A stretch of 64,000 bases of DNA from Gramella sp. MT6 (GTDB lineage Bacteria; Bacteroidota; Bacteroidia; Flavobacteriales; Flavobacteriaceae). Made by a program: the position numbers and the translations under genes. Below the pieces are notes generated by a model, which was given only the letters and a program-made list of their open reading frames with translations, searched no databases and had not been told where the DNA came from. This document shows positions 63,607 to 64,000 of this stretch, in pieces. Position 1 is the first letter of the stretch, and each line of letters begins with the position of its first letter. The stretch lies in the NCBI RefSeq assembly GCF_019357415.1, contig NZ_CP048410.1, forward strand, positions 1,955,001 to 2,019,000, written 5' to 3'.

Positions 63607-64000
63607 TTAGTTGATTAAAATTTCGTCTGTTGGATAACGATAGTTTAAATGCTTTACCCGCCTCAACATGGCGATCAATAAAGTAAGCATGCTTACCCGG
63701 CCAATGAACATCGTAAAAATAATCACCACTTTAGAATACGAGGAAAGATCTGCCGTAATTCCAGTTGATAGACCCACCGTACTATAAGCCGAAAAGGATT
63801 CGAAAGCAATGTTTAATAATGATTTATCTTGATCGAAGGTGGCAATCAGGAATATTGAAATTCCTATAACCATCAAAGAGAGTGATATTATGGCAAAAGC
63901 CCTTCTTATAGATGCATGTGAGATCTCCCTTCTGTAGACTTCTATCCGGTCTTTTCCACGGGCCAGGCTAAAAAAGTTAAGCGTCGCAACCGCAATCGTA
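63607..64000 (-). CDS. TrkH/KtrB potassium channel subunit, N-terminal part missing
   Basis: About 131 C-terminal residues are seen and the frame stays open to the window edge without a stop, so the start lies beyond 64000. The segment FESFSAYSTVGLSTGITADLSSYSKVVIIFTMFIGRVSMLTLLIAML is the last pore-loop repeat (selectivity-loop STVGLSTG) and final helix of the TrkH/KtrB family. With the TrkA protein encoded downstream it forms a sodium- or proton-linked potassium uptake system. Confidence 0.9.
   Translation of the reverse strand, partial: TIAVATLNFFSLARGKDRIEVYRREISHASIRRAFAIISLSLMVIGISIFLIATFDQDKSLLNIAFESFSAYSTVGLSTGITADLSSYSKVVIIFTMFIGRVSMLTLLIAMLRRVKHLNYRYPTDEILIN

Noticed and set aside
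1..64000. CRISPR array, cas genes, rRNA or ordinary tRNA genes
   Set aside because: I saw no regularly spaced short repeats, no cas-like proteins and no tRNA cloverleaf apart from the tRNA-like ends of tmRNA.

Overview
The window looks like a chromosome segment from a marine-type member of the Flavobacteriaceae (Bacteroidota), close to the Gramella/Christiangramia group. The evidence is AT-rich DNA, SusC/SusD genes, a hybrid two-component regulator, TAnnTTTG-type -7 promoter boxes, and a tmRNA whose tag reads (A)GENNYALAA without an encoded CCA. The genus is an inference from gene content; no rRNA is present.

Region 1 (1-12.35 kb, all minus strand) is one tightly packed defence operon. Read in transcription order it holds a one-TRD HsdS-like protein, HsdM, a phospholipase-D-fold protein, a two-TRD HsdS, four TIR-family proteins, a SLOG-fold protein, HsdR and a YgjP-like metallopeptidase cut by the window edge. 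Gene junctions overlap or lie a few bases apart. The five genes at 3602-7622 sit between hsdS and hsdR and look like a Thoeris-like NAD-nucleotide signalling cassette carried inside a type I restriction system. No SIR2 or macro-domain effector is visible. Two copies of a TTGCAT-N10-ATGCAA-type site cover the probable operon promoter.

Region 2 (12.4-25.6 kb) has two small hypothetical genes and then a fructan utilisation locus: hybrid sensor/AraC regulator, sugar-porter MFS transporter, GH32 fructanase lipoprotein, SusC, SusD and a PfkB fructokinase. Two ungapped 112-bp direct repeats, 87% identical and 12,270 bp apart, bracket this locus.

Region 3 (25.6-31.8 kb) is a mobilisable-element module: a nuclease-like hypothetical, relaxase, coiled-coil membrane protein, MobC, an oriT-like hairpin, a CHC2/Toprim primase, a VapE-like ATPase, an HTH protein and a membrane coiled-coil protein. 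It ends against the 3' end of ssrA (31790-32186), a classic integration target. No integrase is visible, so the outer limits of the island are unknown.

Region 4 (32.2-64 kb) is ordinary core chromosome. It holds a saccharopine/alanine dehydrogenase-like gene, an envelope/regulator cluster with CreD, an exo/endonuclease-phosphatase protein, a TlpA-like lipoprotein, a betaine-transport operon (porin, BCCT, USP), kdsA, typA/bipA, polyphosphate glucokinase, ftsE, a 1006-residue TPR protein with a barrel partner, two amidohydrolase lipoproteins, a cyclophilin-FKBP fusion, two DinB-fold proteins, peroxiredoxin and thioredoxin-like genes, csaA, and a TrkA/TrkH potassium system that runs off the right edge. 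Clear hairpin terminators separate many of these units.
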